NCBI GenBank assembly: GCA_020635135.1
Contig: JACKAJ010000001.1
Span: forward strand, 1-21,595
Source: Halobacteriovoraceae bacterium
GTDB taxonomy: Bacteria > Bdellovibrionota > Bacteriovoracia > Bacteriovoracales > Bacteriovoracaceae
DNA: 21,595 nucleotides
Direction of reading: 5' to 3'
Shown: one piece after another, positions 1 through 6,439 of the stretch
Numbering within the stretch: position 1 is the stretch's first letter
Layout: each line of letters begins with the position of its first letter
Notes under the pieces: model-generated
The model's input: only the letters and a program-made list of their open reading frames with translations
Database searches by the model: none
Told to the model about the DNA's origin: nothing
Made by a program: the position numbers and the translations under genes

Positions 1-152
1 ATTATATCGAACTGTTGTTCAGAGACAAATCCAATGGCCTCTTCTCCACAGCAAGCTTGCACTATATAAAAGCCGCCTTCTTCATTTAGCTGCTCTATCA
101 ATGCTTCTCTAATCTCTTTTTCGTCATCCACAACAAGAATTTTAGGTGCCAT
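1..152 (-). CDS. Response regulator receiver-domain protein (3' part outside window)
   Basis: Only the first 50 or so residues are in the window; the gene continues past base 1. The visible part begins MAPKILVVDDEKEIREAL, the first beta strand and acidic Asp-Asp pocket of a CheY-like receiver domain. This implies a protein phosphorylated on aspartate by a histidine kinase. I chose the ATG at 152-150 because a GGGGG ribosome binding site lies six bases upstream; the in-frame ATG at 158 abuts it. The start overlaps the last codons of the upstream minus-strand gene (stop at 144-142), so the two are probably co-transcribed and translationally coupled. Its output domain, if any, cannot be seen. 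Receiver identity is secure; pathway is unknown. Confidence 0.85.
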   Translation of the reverse strand, partial: MAPKILVVDDEKEIREALIEQLNEEGGFYIVQACCGEEAIGFVSEQQFDI

Positions 153-705
153 CACCATCCCCCTTTGATGGATTTTTTCTGGTTTGTATTTTTAGTGCTT
201 TAGAGTCGTGGTCCTGCATTGATTTTTCAATGTCTTGTCGAATAGCCTTTTTGATCTCTGCTTCTAGTTCCGAATTGTTGTTAAACATTAAAAGAATTTC
301 TTCTCGTTCTTCAGGAGAGATAGTCTGCCACAGCAATGCATTTGTACGAGCGTGTGATTCTTTGATGATGGGAGCATATTTTTGCTGGTAAAAGTCTCTT
401 AATGTTTCCTTTTCTTCGTTGGTGTAACCACGGTCCGGCAAAATAATTTGTAAAGTGTCGGAAGCAAAACCTAGACGTACAAGTTTTCTTGGAACCTCTT
501 GTTGGGGTTTGAAATCCACATCAATAAGCTCAAGGTAGAGGTGGCCACGATCACCAATGGAGTTGTCATCTGAACCTTTTGGCCAACGCTTCCGCACATA
601 CTTGGCAAAGTATTCGGCCACCACAAAGGCTTCCTCCGTGGTTTTGTAGGTGCCAGACAGCCAGTGTTTATCTTCGGGCATTAGTTTTGACTCTAAGTCA
701 CTCAT
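142..705 (-). CDS. Hypothetical protein (187 aa), coupled to a response regulator
   Basis: I do not recognise a family. The protein is soluble, without signal peptide or membrane segment. It is acidic and Lys/Glu-rich, and its C-terminal third (EEREEILLMFNNNSELEAEIKKA onward, in pieces) looks helical and possibly coiled-coil. The ATG at 705 is preceded by AAGGAAG with seven bases of spacing; a TTG two codons upstream (711) is possible but poorly placed. The gene is divergent from the putative DNA-binding gene at 873, and its last bases overlap the start of the downstream receiver-domain gene. This suggests a small regulatory operon. Transcription probably starts within the palindrome-containing region 712-800. 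Function cannot be assigned. Confidence 0.7.
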   Translation of the reverse strand: MSDLESKLMPEDKHWLSGTYKTTEEAFVVAEYFAKYVRKRWPKGSDDNSIGDRGHLYLELIDVDFKPQQEVPRKLVRLGFASDTLQIILPDRGYTNEEKETLRDFYQQKYAPIIKESHARTNALLWQTISPEEREEILLMFNNNSELEAEIKKAIRQDIEKSMQDHDSKALKIQTRKNPSKGDGDGT

Positions 706-719
706 AACCAAACTTCCTT

Positions 720-796
720 TACTGCAACTATTACAGTTTTAACCAAATAACTGTAAATATACAAGTTAATAATGTTGAACTGTAATATTTGCAGTT
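720..796. promoter_or_regulatory. Divergent promoter/operator region with two related palindromes
   Basis: Two palindromes share arms: ACTGCAA-CTA-TTACAGT at 721-737 and AACTGTAA-TAT-TTGCAGTT at 778-796. A half site lies between them near 750-765. The right one overlaps the -35 box of a good sigma-70-type promoter reading right: TTGCAG at 789-794, 17 bases, TATAAA at 812-817. The left one overlaps a plausible -10 (TAATAG or TGTAAT on the minus strand) for the 705-142 gene. The arrangement is that of a repressor controlling two divergent genes; the obvious candidate repressor is the neighbouring 133-aa protein. The palindromes are seen; the repressor is inferred. Confidence 0.6.
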
Positions 797-872
797 AAAA
801 AGCCCTGAATTTATAAAGGCTTAGACTTTTTGCCCAAAACTACATAAGATTGAGACACAGGAGGTCAGTTTT

Positions 873-1274
873 TTGAGTAAGCAGCCTGATGGTTCAAATA
901 CAGACGTGCGTAAAGCTTTTATGGTCTATGTGCGACCATATTTAGATACCAAAGCAAAAAAGCAAGCTGCTAAAGAAGCCACTGGAATTGAAGTCGGAAC
1001 CATTGACGGCATGATCTACCACGGAAGAGGGGGAATAGAAGCTTGGCAGAGTCTTCTAACCTATGTTTTCAAAATTTCCGATAAACAACTCGAAACTGTA
1101 CTAACTGAAATCAAAGACCTACTACGCAAACGAATCAAGCCCACTCCAGGGCAATTGATGTGGTCTCAAACGGGTGAAGAGTTAACCGAAGACGAGAAAA
1201 TTTTCTTTTCTGAACTGGCCCTTGCTCATAAAAAATTGAAGCCACCGTTTGAAGTGAAGCAAAAGAAAAAATAG
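873..1274 (+). CDS. Putative helix-turn-helix regulator (133 aa)
   Basis: A small, basic, soluble protein. Residues 30-55 (AKKQAAKEATGIEVGTIDGM, then IYHGRGG) have the spacing of a helix-turn-helix: an alpha helix with the Ala-Ala-Lys-x-x-Gly core, a turn, and a second helix. I therefore infer a DNA-binding regulator, but I recognise no named family. The C-terminus is Lys-rich. The start is TTG at 873, eight bases after GGAGGT; no ATG is suitably placed. It lies downstream of a sigma-70-like promoter whose -35 box is overlapped by a palindrome, which suggests autorepression. Its stop is only three bases from that of the convergent gene at 1278, with no visible terminator between them. Confidence 0.6.
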   Translation: MSKQPDGSNTDVRKAFMVYVRPYLDTKAKKQAAKEATGIEVGTIDGMIYHGRGGIEAWQSLLTYVFKISDKQLETVLTEIKDLLRKRIKPTPGQLMWSQTGEELTEDEKIFFSELALAHKKLKPPFEVKQKKK

Positions 1275-1277
1275 AAA

Positions 1278-1709
1278 CTATTGCGGAGCAATCCACATCT
1301 GCTTTATCAGCCCATCTTCTACAAAATAGGTAATGATTGCTGTGCGGGGTACACCTTCTTTTATCTTTTGCTCATGGAGAGTGACAAAGGAGCCACTTTG
1401 CATTTGGCCTAAAACTTCGGACGTTGCAAATTCACCAGACTCTATTCCTCTTTCGGTATGCGCTCTTGCTTCGGTCTTGTTATTGAAAAGGACTTTGCCT
1501 TCTGGGAGCAGATAGACTTTTAAATCATCGGCAAAATACTTAAAGTTTTCGTCCAAATTTTTTCGGTTATATGCCTCTAATTGAGTGAGGACAATTTCTA
1601 AACTCATATTCTCTCCCTTCATCAGCTCGGCACATCTATTAGCTTTGGCAATAGGTAGAACCAAGGCCGAACAAATGAACGCTGCAAAAATCAATTTCGA
1701 TAAACTCAT
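1278..1709 (-). CDS. Exported SnoaL/NTF2-like protein (143 aa)
   Basis: The protein starts MSLSKLIFAAFICSALVLPI, a signal peptide probably cleaved after the Ala in AKA. The mature part (SLEIVLTQLEAYNRKNLDEN, later FADDLKVYLLPEG) has the opening helix, Tyr/Asn-rich segment and strand pattern of SnoaL-like/NTF2-fold proteins. It ends in a strand TAIITYFVEDGLIKQMWIAP typical of that fold. Substrate unknown. The open frame extends to 1874, but I chose the ATG at 1709 because GGGGG lies just upstream and the signal peptide begins there. The predicted sigma-54 promoter starts transcription near 1734, inside the longer frame, which excludes the longer form. It is therefore a likely member of the regulon controlled by the 2204 activator. 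Confidence 0.65.
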   Translation of the reverse strand: MSLSKLIFAAFICSALVLPIAKANRCAELMKGENMSLEIVLTQLEAYNRKNLDENFKYFADDLKVYLLPEGKVLFNNKTEARAHTERGIESGEFATSEVLGQMQSGSFVTLHEQKIKEGVPRTAIITYFVEDGLIKQMWIAPQ

Positions 1710-1744
1710 AGTTTCCCCCATGCAGTTGCTCTCACTATTACTAC

Positions 1745-1761
1745 TGCAAGGACATTGCCAA
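1745..1761 (-). promoter_or_regulatory. Sigma-54 promoter for the SnoaL-like gene
   Basis: On the minus strand the sequence reads TTGGCAA-TGTCC-TTGCA: the -24 GG and -12 GC are separated by exactly ten bases, as sigma-54 requires. Only the C of TGGCAC deviates. Predicted start of transcription is about 1734, giving a 24-base leader to the ATG at 1709. The TACAA/TTGTA palindrome at 1839-1856 lies about 113 bases upstream, a normal enhancer distance. Confidence 0.7.
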
Positions 1762-1797
1762 CTCTTCATTGGTGAAAACCAAATATATTGGCCGTTT

Positions 1798-1835
1798 CCC
1801 TCTGTAAAATGTTCAAAACAATCAATTCCAGAGGG
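1798..1835. repeat. Inverted repeat CCCTCTG / CAGAGGG
   Basis: Perfect 7-bp arms at 1798-1804 and 1829-1835 separated by 24 bases, lying between the minus-strand sigma-54 promoter and the first enhancer palindrome. No T-run follows on either strand, so it does not look like a terminator. It could be a second factor's binding site or chance. Seen directly; role unknown. Confidence 0.3.
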
Positions 1836-1838
1836 TAG

Positions 1839-1856
1839 ATTACAAAAAGTTGTAAT
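1839..1856. promoter_or_regulatory. Enhancer palindrome 1 (ATTACAA-N4-TTGTAAT)
   Basis: Perfect 7-bp arms around a 4-base centre. It is the first of six sites of form TACAR-N4-YTGTA found only in the two control regions of this window. It is about 113 bases upstream of the minus-strand sigma-54 start and about 322 upstream of the plus-strand one. I infer binding by the sigma-54 activator encoded at 2204. Confidence 0.65.
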
Positions 1857-1928
1857 TCTAAGAGTTGAGGCCAAAAACTTTTAATAACAATGGGTTAACC
1901 TGTTTTGTTTAGTCAACTCAGAATCTTA

Positions 1929-1946
1929 ACTACAATTTTTTGTAGT
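1929..1946. promoter_or_regulatory. Enhancer palindrome 2 (ACTACAA-N4-TTGTAGT)
   Basis: Perfect 7-bp arms with centre TTTT. It lies between two divergent sigma-54 promoters, about 203 and 232 bases from their predicted starts, so it could serve either by DNA looping. Same half site as the other five palindromes. Confidence 0.65.
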
Positions 1947-1978
1947 CATAACGCTCCTAATAAGATATACGACATCTG

Positions 1979-2002
1979 CCAGTAATTTTAAAGAGTTACT
2001 GG
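1979..2002. repeat. Inverted repeat CCAGTAA / TTACTGG
   Basis: Perfect 7-bp arms with a 10-base AT-rich spacer between enhancer palindromes 2 and 3. Not followed by a T-run, so not a typical terminator. It may be a binding site for an architectural or regulatory protein; this is only a suggestion. Confidence 0.3.
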
Positions 2003-2030
2003 AATTTGTGGGGGCTCTGATTTTTTTTCG

Positions 2031-2046
2031 CTACAAGTTTTTGTAG
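2031..2046. promoter_or_regulatory. Enhancer palindrome 3 (CTACAA-N4-TTGTAG)
   Basis: Perfect 6-bp arms with centre GTTT, its middle about 131 bases upstream of the predicted sigma-54 start at 2170. This is the usual position of an upstream activating sequence for a bacterial enhancer-binding protein. Same half site as the other palindromes. Confidence 0.7.
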
Positions 2047-2142
2047 AAGCTCACCAAGTTTTTCTGCGCTCACAGCTCACCGTTGCTGCACCTGCCAGCC
2101 ACAAATCATTAAAAACTAAAGGTTTATGACCCTTTGGCGTTT

Positions 2143-2159
2143 TTGGCACATTCGTTGCC
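2143..2159 (+). promoter_or_regulatory. Sigma-54 promoter for the regulatory operon
   Basis: TTGGCAC-ATTCG-TTGCC matches the sigma-54 consensus almost perfectly: -24 TGGCAC at 2144-2149 and -12 TTGC at 2155-2158, with ten bases between GG and GC. Predicted transcription start about 2170, 34 bases before the ATG at 2204. Because the first gene is itself a sigma-54 activator and three palindromes lie upstream, this is probably a positive autoregulatory loop. Confidence 0.85.
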
Positions 2160-2164
2160 TATAG

Positions 2165-2179
2165 GAGCTTTGAAAGCTC
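2165..2179. repeat. Palindrome at the predicted transcription start
   Basis: GAGCTTT-G-AAAGCTC is a perfect palindrome with a single central base, covering the predicted sigma-54 start at 2170. The centre is too tight for an RNA hairpin at full pairing, so a DNA operator at the start site is one option. Could also be chance. Confidence 0.35.
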
Positions 2180-2203
2180 TCGCTGGTGAGGGAAGGGAGG
2201 TCT

Positions 2204-3598
2204 ATGAAACCGAAAGTAATTGTCGTTGATGACGACGCCTACTGCTTAACAACAATCAAAAGTTTGTTTGCAGAAAAGAATATCTCTGTGGAGGCCCTTT
2301 CCTCAGCCGAACAAGCCATTGAGCTTATAGCTAACTATCCAACGCAATTTAAAATGGCAATAATTGATTATCAAATGCCTGTCCCTGGAGACAAGGTTGT
2401 TAGAGAAATCAAACATATAAATCCAGAGATTTATACCGTTATCTTGTCTGCTGATGAAACTAAGAGTGCAGCGACCGCTTGTAGAGACGCTGGAGCTGAT
2501 CATTTTTACCGAAAGGAAAAAAGCACTGATAATATTCTTTTACTGGCTGAAGTAGCTCTACACAAAGTTAAGAAAAAGAATCTGTCTGAAGACGAATACC
2601 ACAGGAATAAAACTAAAATTGAACGCATCTTGAAACTTAAAGGCCGATCTAATGCGCTCCTTGAAGTCGCTGAAAAAGTAGAAGTGTTTTCAGATGCGAC
2701 TGAGAATGTTCTGATCACGGGAGAGTCTGGTGTAGGCAAGGAACAAGTTGCTAAAGCTGTTCATCTAAATTCGACTAGAAAATCAAAGCCATTCATTCCT
2801 GTTAATTGTGGAGCGATACCGTCTAACCTCATTGAAAGTGAATTGTTTGGGCACACGAAGGGCGCATTTACTGGTGCCACGGAAAATAAAGCTGGAAAAT
2901 TTTTGGCGGCAAACGAAGGTACAATTTTTCTTGATGAAATCGGCGAGATGAGTTTGGACTTGCAAGTTAAGCTCCTCCGAGTCCTTCAAGAAAGAGAAAT
3001 TGTTCCCGTTGGCAGTAATAGACCGATTAAGCTTAATGTTCGAGTTATTGCCGCCACTAACAGAAATCTCAAAAAAGAAATATCAGCGGGACGTTTTCGC
3101 GAGGACCTTTATTATCGACTCAATATTTTGCCAATTTATGTGCCTTCGCTTTCGGAGCGCAAGGAGGATATCGTTCCGATTGTTGAGTTCATTATTGATA
3201 AGAAAAACAATGAAACCGGAGAAATAAAAACTATTACTCCAGCCGCATTGAAAACACTTGAAGGTCATGTTTGGCAAGGCAACGTGCGCGAGCTAGACGG
3301 TGCCGTTCGACAAGCCTACGCTCTTTCGAGGGAAGTCATAGAAACTAAGGCATTTGCGGAATATCTAAATGCCGATCCAAGTCTCAAGATTGAGCGAATT
3401 GGAAGTGCTGAAGAATTTCCGTCCTATAAAGAGTTTGTAAAGACAATTTTAAATCAAATTGAAAGAAAATATTTAGAAAAGGCATTGATTTTAACTAACG
3501 GCAATAAGCCGAAAGCGGCTGAATTAGCAAAGATTCCTTATACTACTTATCTCAATAAAAGAGAGAAGTTGGGTTTGGATTGGAAAACGGAAGCGTAA
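2204..3598 (+). CDS. Sigma-54-dependent response regulator (NtrC family, REC-AAA+-HTH)
   Basis: A cytoplasmic transcription activator that remodels sigma-54 RNA polymerase using ATP. The receiver domain (residues 1-120) has the acidic cluster VVDDD and phospho-acceptor Asp55 in IIDYQMP. The AAA+ domain has Walker A GESGVGKE (173-180), an intact sigma-54 loop GAFTGA (220-225), Walker B IFLDEIGEM (241-249) and the arginine-containing RFREDLYYRLN. The C-terminus (about 420-460) is a short Fis-type helix-turn-helix. Length 464 aa is normal for the family. The ATG at 2204 follows GGAAGGGAGG; a GTG at 2186 is less well placed. It leads an operon that continues to 8273. The intact GAFTGA means it should activate sigma-54 promoters, and three occur in this window. 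Confidence 0.95.
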   Translation: MKPKVIVVDDDAYCLTTIKSLFAEKNISVEALSSAEQAIELIANYPTQFKMAIIDYQMPVPGDKVVREIKHINPEIYTVILSADETKSAATACRDAGADHFYRKEKSTDNILLLAEVALHKVKKKNLSEDEYHRNKTKIERILKLKGRSNALLEVAEKVEVFSDATENVLITGESGVGKEQVAKAVHLNSTRKSKPFIPVNCGAIPSNLIESELFGHTKGAFTGATENKAGKFLAANEGTIFLDEIGEMSLDLQVKLLRVLQEREIVPVGSNRPIKLNVRVIAATNRNLKKEISAGRFREDLYYRLNILPIYVPSLSERKEDIVPIVEFIIDKKNNETGEIKTITPAALKTLEGHVWQGNVRELDGAVRQAYALSREVIETKAFAEYLNADPSLKIERIGSAEEFPSYKEFVKTILNQIERKYLEKALILTNGNKPKAAELAKIPYTTYLNKREKLGLDWKTEA

Positions 3599-3617
3599 CT
3601 AAAATGGAGGGCACGTT

Positions 3618-4061
3618 ATGGACACGAAATTAATACTCGCTTTGATTGCGTTGGGGGCTATTGACCCGAGTATCGTCAAAGCACAAGATATGGCTGGATA
3701 CGAAATTGAACAATTAAATATTCATCCACGAACACTTGAAATGCTTCGCTATCTCACTCAGTTCAATGCGGTTCATTACGATCAGGACTTAGGTAAAGTT
3801 ATTATAGATAGTTCGAGATTGCCAAGTGATTTTGTAGATGGGCTGAGAAGCTCTGCTGAAGTCACTGAGGACCAAGATTTGGGAGTTTTTGTTATGAACG
3901 ATACCTTTGCAAATGTATTGGCTCAGCAAAATAGTTTCGGACAAATGGGAACTTTGCCATCTCTGAAGGCTCAGCAACTTCTTATGGAGCGTTTGAAAGA
4001 AAAAAGCACTCCGGTACTAAGAAAAGACCTTGAGTTATACGCAAGACACAATTTCTGGTGA
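3618..4061 (+). CDS. Small exported protein of unknown function (147 aa)
   Basis: The first 23 residues (MDTKLILALIALGAIDPSIV then KAQ) form a signal peptide, so the mature protein of about 124 aa is exported. It has no cysteine, no membrane segment and no motif I know. The mature part is predicted mostly helical with two acidic segments (SAEVTEDQDLG). A good site, GGAGGG, lies ten bases before the ATG. It sits between the sigma-54 activator and the solute-binding protein in one operon, and thus is probably part of the same sensing pathway: a co-sensor, or a precursor of an extracellular signal. Both roles are guesses. It occurs 19 bases after the activator gene. Confidence 0.7.
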   Translation: MDTKLILALIALGAIDPSIVKAQDMAGYEIEQLNIHPRTLEMLRYLTQFNAVHYDQDLGKVIIDSSRLPSDFVDGLRSSAEVTEDQDLGVFVMNDTFANVLAQQNSFGQMGTLPSLKAQQLLMERLKEKSTPVLRKDLELYARHNFW

Positions 4062-4073
4062 GGGATTGATTCC

Positions 4074-5573
4074 GTGAAATGGGGAGTAATTATGTCATCA
4101 TTGTTAGCCAGTCAAATTGCATTTGCAACTCCATCACTTTCTTCAGACACTCTTGTAGTGAATGTTGGAAGTGATGGAAGGGCACCTTTTTTAAAAACGA
4201 CACCTGTTCAATCGCTGTATGCTGTTTTGACGCCTATATTGGGACAACTCATTTATTCCTCAAATGCCTATGATCTTGAGCCTGGGCTACTTAAATCATT
4301 TCTTTGGGACCACGAAAAGAAGGTCTACGTCCTCAAGTTAAGAGATAATCTCACTTTTCATAATGGCAGAAAAGTAACAGCCCAGGATTTAGAGTTTTCA
4401 ATATTGAGAGGTTTTTTTACATCAAAGGCCAATTGGTTCGAGGCATTTTTTGGAAACATTGAGGGAATTGAAGCCATTAGAGGAAAAAAACTGTTTAAGA
4501 GCGGCATGGTCACTGGAGTCAAGGTTGTCGATGCTGCCACGGTAACTATCAAGCTTAAGAAACCAAATCCTTCATTTCTTCACTCATTGACACGAACCTA
4601 CTACTCTTTGGTTCCAATAGAAGAATTAAAGAGCGATTACGAAACTTGGAAGCGATACCCTGTAGGAGCTGGACCATATAAAGTTCTTAATTACGAGTTA
4701 TCGGGAAAGCTTTTATTAAAGAAAATGTATGGCGATGGCCCAGCCGAAGTATTGTTTAGCTCATCAAAAAAGGTCCGACCCTCTGACGTAGATGTTTCCT
4801 ATAGCGAAAGTAGTGGGAAAACCCTTGTTATGTCGGACAAGGCTACTTCGGTCACAGGAATTTATTTTAATTATAGAAACAGTATAGCAAGCCAAGAAAT
4901 ATTTCGACAGGCCATTGACTTAGCCGTTGATCGAAGTTTATTGGCAAAAGGCACAGATGTTTACAAACCAGCTTTTCAATTTTTAGCCTCACACTTTTGG
5001 GGGCGAATACCTGAATTGAATAATCACAATCCCGCAGAAGCAAGAAAGCTCTTAGCTAAGGTGCATGGCCTTGATCTATCCAAGACTTACAAAATTCCAG
5101 TGTTCAATAGTTTTTTTGACGATCCAAAATTAGGAAAATATATTTCTTTACTCAATAAGCAACTGAGTGAGGCTGGGTTAAAGGTAGAATTTTTTGACTC
5201 AAAAGATAAATTTCTTTCACCTTCCGATTCAGACACATTATTTAAAATCATTTCTCTTGGGGCAGATGTAACCGATCCAGTGGTCTTGTTCGGTTTGATG
5301 CGTGGGAAGTCGCCACTTGCTCCTCACTATCCTCCCAAAGATGCTGAATATGAAAATCTCTATACAATTGCTGAATCTGCGACCTCCTTGGATGCAAAGG
5401 TTTTAGCTCTAAAAAGCTTGTCGCAGTATGTTTACGATCATCATTTTGTCGTTCCTCTATTTGAAAGGCGATCTCTATTTGGAATTAACCCTCAAAGAGT
5501 AAAAGATGTGGGCAAACAGGATGGGGGCTTGGTATTTTTAGTGAACAGAGTGAATTTAAAGAGGTCACAATGA
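4074..5573 (+). CDS. Extracellular solute-binding protein, oligopeptide/dipeptide type (SBP_bac_5)
   Basis: A 499-aa periplasmic protein of the DppA/OppA family, normally the ligand-capturing part of a peptide ABC importer. Family signs: YVLKLRDNLTFHNGRKVTA near residues 86-105 (the classic LR-x-x-x-xF-H-x-G segment), a VGAGPYKV motif near 198, and the expected length. No ABC permease or ATPase is nearby, so it is an orphan. Next to a sensor kinase, a receptor role is more likely than import. GTG at 4074 gives a proper signal peptide (MKWGVIMSSLLASQIAFA); the ATG at 4092 has a better ribosome site but loses the Lys. No lipobox. Its stop overlaps the next start as ATGA. Confidence 0.88.
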   Translation: MKWGVIMSSLLASQIAFATPSLSSDTLVVNVGSDGRAPFLKTTPVQSLYAVLTPILGQLIYSSNAYDLEPGLLKSFLWDHEKKVYVLKLRDNLTFHNGRKVTAQDLEFSILRGFFTSKANWFEAFFGNIEGIEAIRGKKLFKSGMVTGVKVVDAATVTIKLKKPNPSFLHSLTRTYYSLVPIEELKSDYETWKRYPVGAGPYKVLNYELSGKLLLKKMYGDGPAEVLFSSSKKVRPSDVDVSYSESSGKTLVMSDKATSVTGIYFNYRNSIASQEIFRQAIDLAVDRSLLAKGTDVYKPAFQFLASHFWGRIPELNNHNPAEARKLLAKVHGLDLSKTYKIPVFNSFFDDPKLGKYISLLNKQLSEAGLKVEFFDSKDKFLSPSDSDTLFKIISLGADVTDPVVLFGLMRGKSPLAPHYPPKDAEYENLYTIAESATSLDAKVLALKSLSQYVYDHHFVVPLFERRSLFGINPQRVKDVGKQDGGLVFLVNRVNLKRSQ

Positions 5574-6439
5574 GTTCATGGATTTTTAATTCGAGCGGAG
5601 TTGAAAAAATATTAGAGCTAAACTCTTCACTTAAACAGAAAACTATAGAAGAGTTTAATCGAGTCTCCTCTCGCTCAGAAAAAGTTTACTCTCCTTGGAT
5701 GTGTTGCTTTAGTGACCACCAAAGTTTGAGTTCGATTCTTTGGGATGACAATTTTTTTATAAATAATTGTGAAACTCTCAATGTGCTGGCACGGGCATAC
5801 AAAATTCCTGAAGCCAAGCAAGTTTTTTTGAATGGAAAAGAAACTAAAAGTATCTCCATAGATTTGCCTGTTCAAAAAGATTATGAGGAGAAATTTCAGA
5901 AAGCTTTTAAACTGATTCAAAAAAATCAATCTATTTTGTCACAACTCTTTGTTGACCTAGTAAAGCACGTTGTTCCATTGAGAACAGTCCCTAATGCTGT
6001 TCAAAAAATCGGAGTTGGGTTTAGTTCACAATATGCAAGAGGAGCTATATTTTTAGGTGTACCTAGCCTTGAAAATATTTCTTACGTTCAGTTAGCGATT
6101 AATTTAGCTCATGAAATAGGTCATCAAGCTCTTATGATCTATCAGTCCGCAGATCAAATTATAGAAAATGGGTTGCATGAGGATGTTTACTCTTATGTAA
6201 GAAAGTGCAATCGTCCTGCTATCCAAGCATTTCACGCTTCAATGGCGTTGGCTTACATGGTTTTGTTTCTTAGAAATATTAATCATGCAGAGCTTTCGTC
6301 TCAAGAATCCAATTTTGCTAGAGAATCACTTAAAACCTTGGAAAAAGATTTTAAAGATTCAGTTTTGAGCTTTAGAAATATGGAGTTTTCTGAAGTGGGA
6401 CGACTTCTTTATGGAGACTTGTGTAAATATGCAAGCTAA
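5570..6439 (+). CDS. HExxH-motif protein resembling aKG-HExxH-type peptide beta-hydroxylases
   Basis: A 289-aa soluble protein with a metal-binding HEIGH (181-185) preceded by a hydrophobic helix (AINLA). Downstream, VYSYVRKCNRPAIQAFHASM (207-225) reproduces the YS-x-x-R-x-x-x-RP....H pattern I associate with the family called aKG-HExxH peptide beta-hydroxylase (formerly the HExxH putative peptide-modification domain). His222 could be a further metal ligand. Members usually lie in peptide-natural-product clusters, so a peptide-modifying role is inferred from family; an ordinary zinc peptidase remains possible. No signal peptide, so it acts in the cytoplasm. Its ATG overlaps the stop of the solute-binding gene (ATGA), implying translational coupling. 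Substrate unknown. Confidence 0.65.
   Translation: MSSWIFNSSGVEKILELNSSLKQKTIEEFNRVSSRSEKVYSPWMCCFSDHQSLSSILWDDNFFINNCETLNVLARAYKIPEAKQVFLNGKETKSISIDLPVQKDYEEKFQKAFKLIQKNQSILSQLFVDLVKHVVPLRTVPNAVQKIGVGFSSQYARGAIFLGVPSLENISYVQLAINLAHEIGHQALMIYQSADQIIENGLHEDVYSYVRKCNRPAIQAFHASMALAYMVLFLRNINHAELSSQESNFARESLKTLEKDFKDSVLSFRNMEFSEVGRLLYGDLCKYAS

Larger units (their letters stand above)
1710..2203. other. 494-bp control region without genes
   Basis: Holds two divergent sigma-54 promoters (1745-1761 minus, 2143-2159 plus), three TACAA/TTGTA palindromes, and three other inverted repeats listed separately. No small ORF with a credible ribosome site was found. It separates the SnoaL-like gene from the regulatory operon. 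Confidence 0.8.

Noticed and set aside
146..391. Plus-strand ORF opposite the 187-aa gene
   Set aside because: Antisense shadow of the minus-strand gene with unnatural composition (Ser/Cys/Ile-rich) and no ribosome site.
721..796. LexA-type SOS boxes
   Set aside because: The palindromes read TGTAA-N3-TTGCA, not the TTAC-N3-GTAA form I associate with Bdellovibrio-like LexA sites.
1710..1874. N-terminal extension of the minus-strand SnoaL-like frame
   Set aside because: The extension covers a sigma-54 promoter and a palindrome arm, has no ribosome site, and would hide the signal peptide starting at 1709.
1585..1884. Plus-strand ORF opposite the SnoaL-like gene
   Set aside because: Shadow frame through the promoter region; no ribosome site and no coherent protein features.
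5785..5800. TGGCAC-containing sigma-54-like sequences inside genes (also near 15064)
   Set aside because: No GC at the required 10-base spacing; they are coding sequence.
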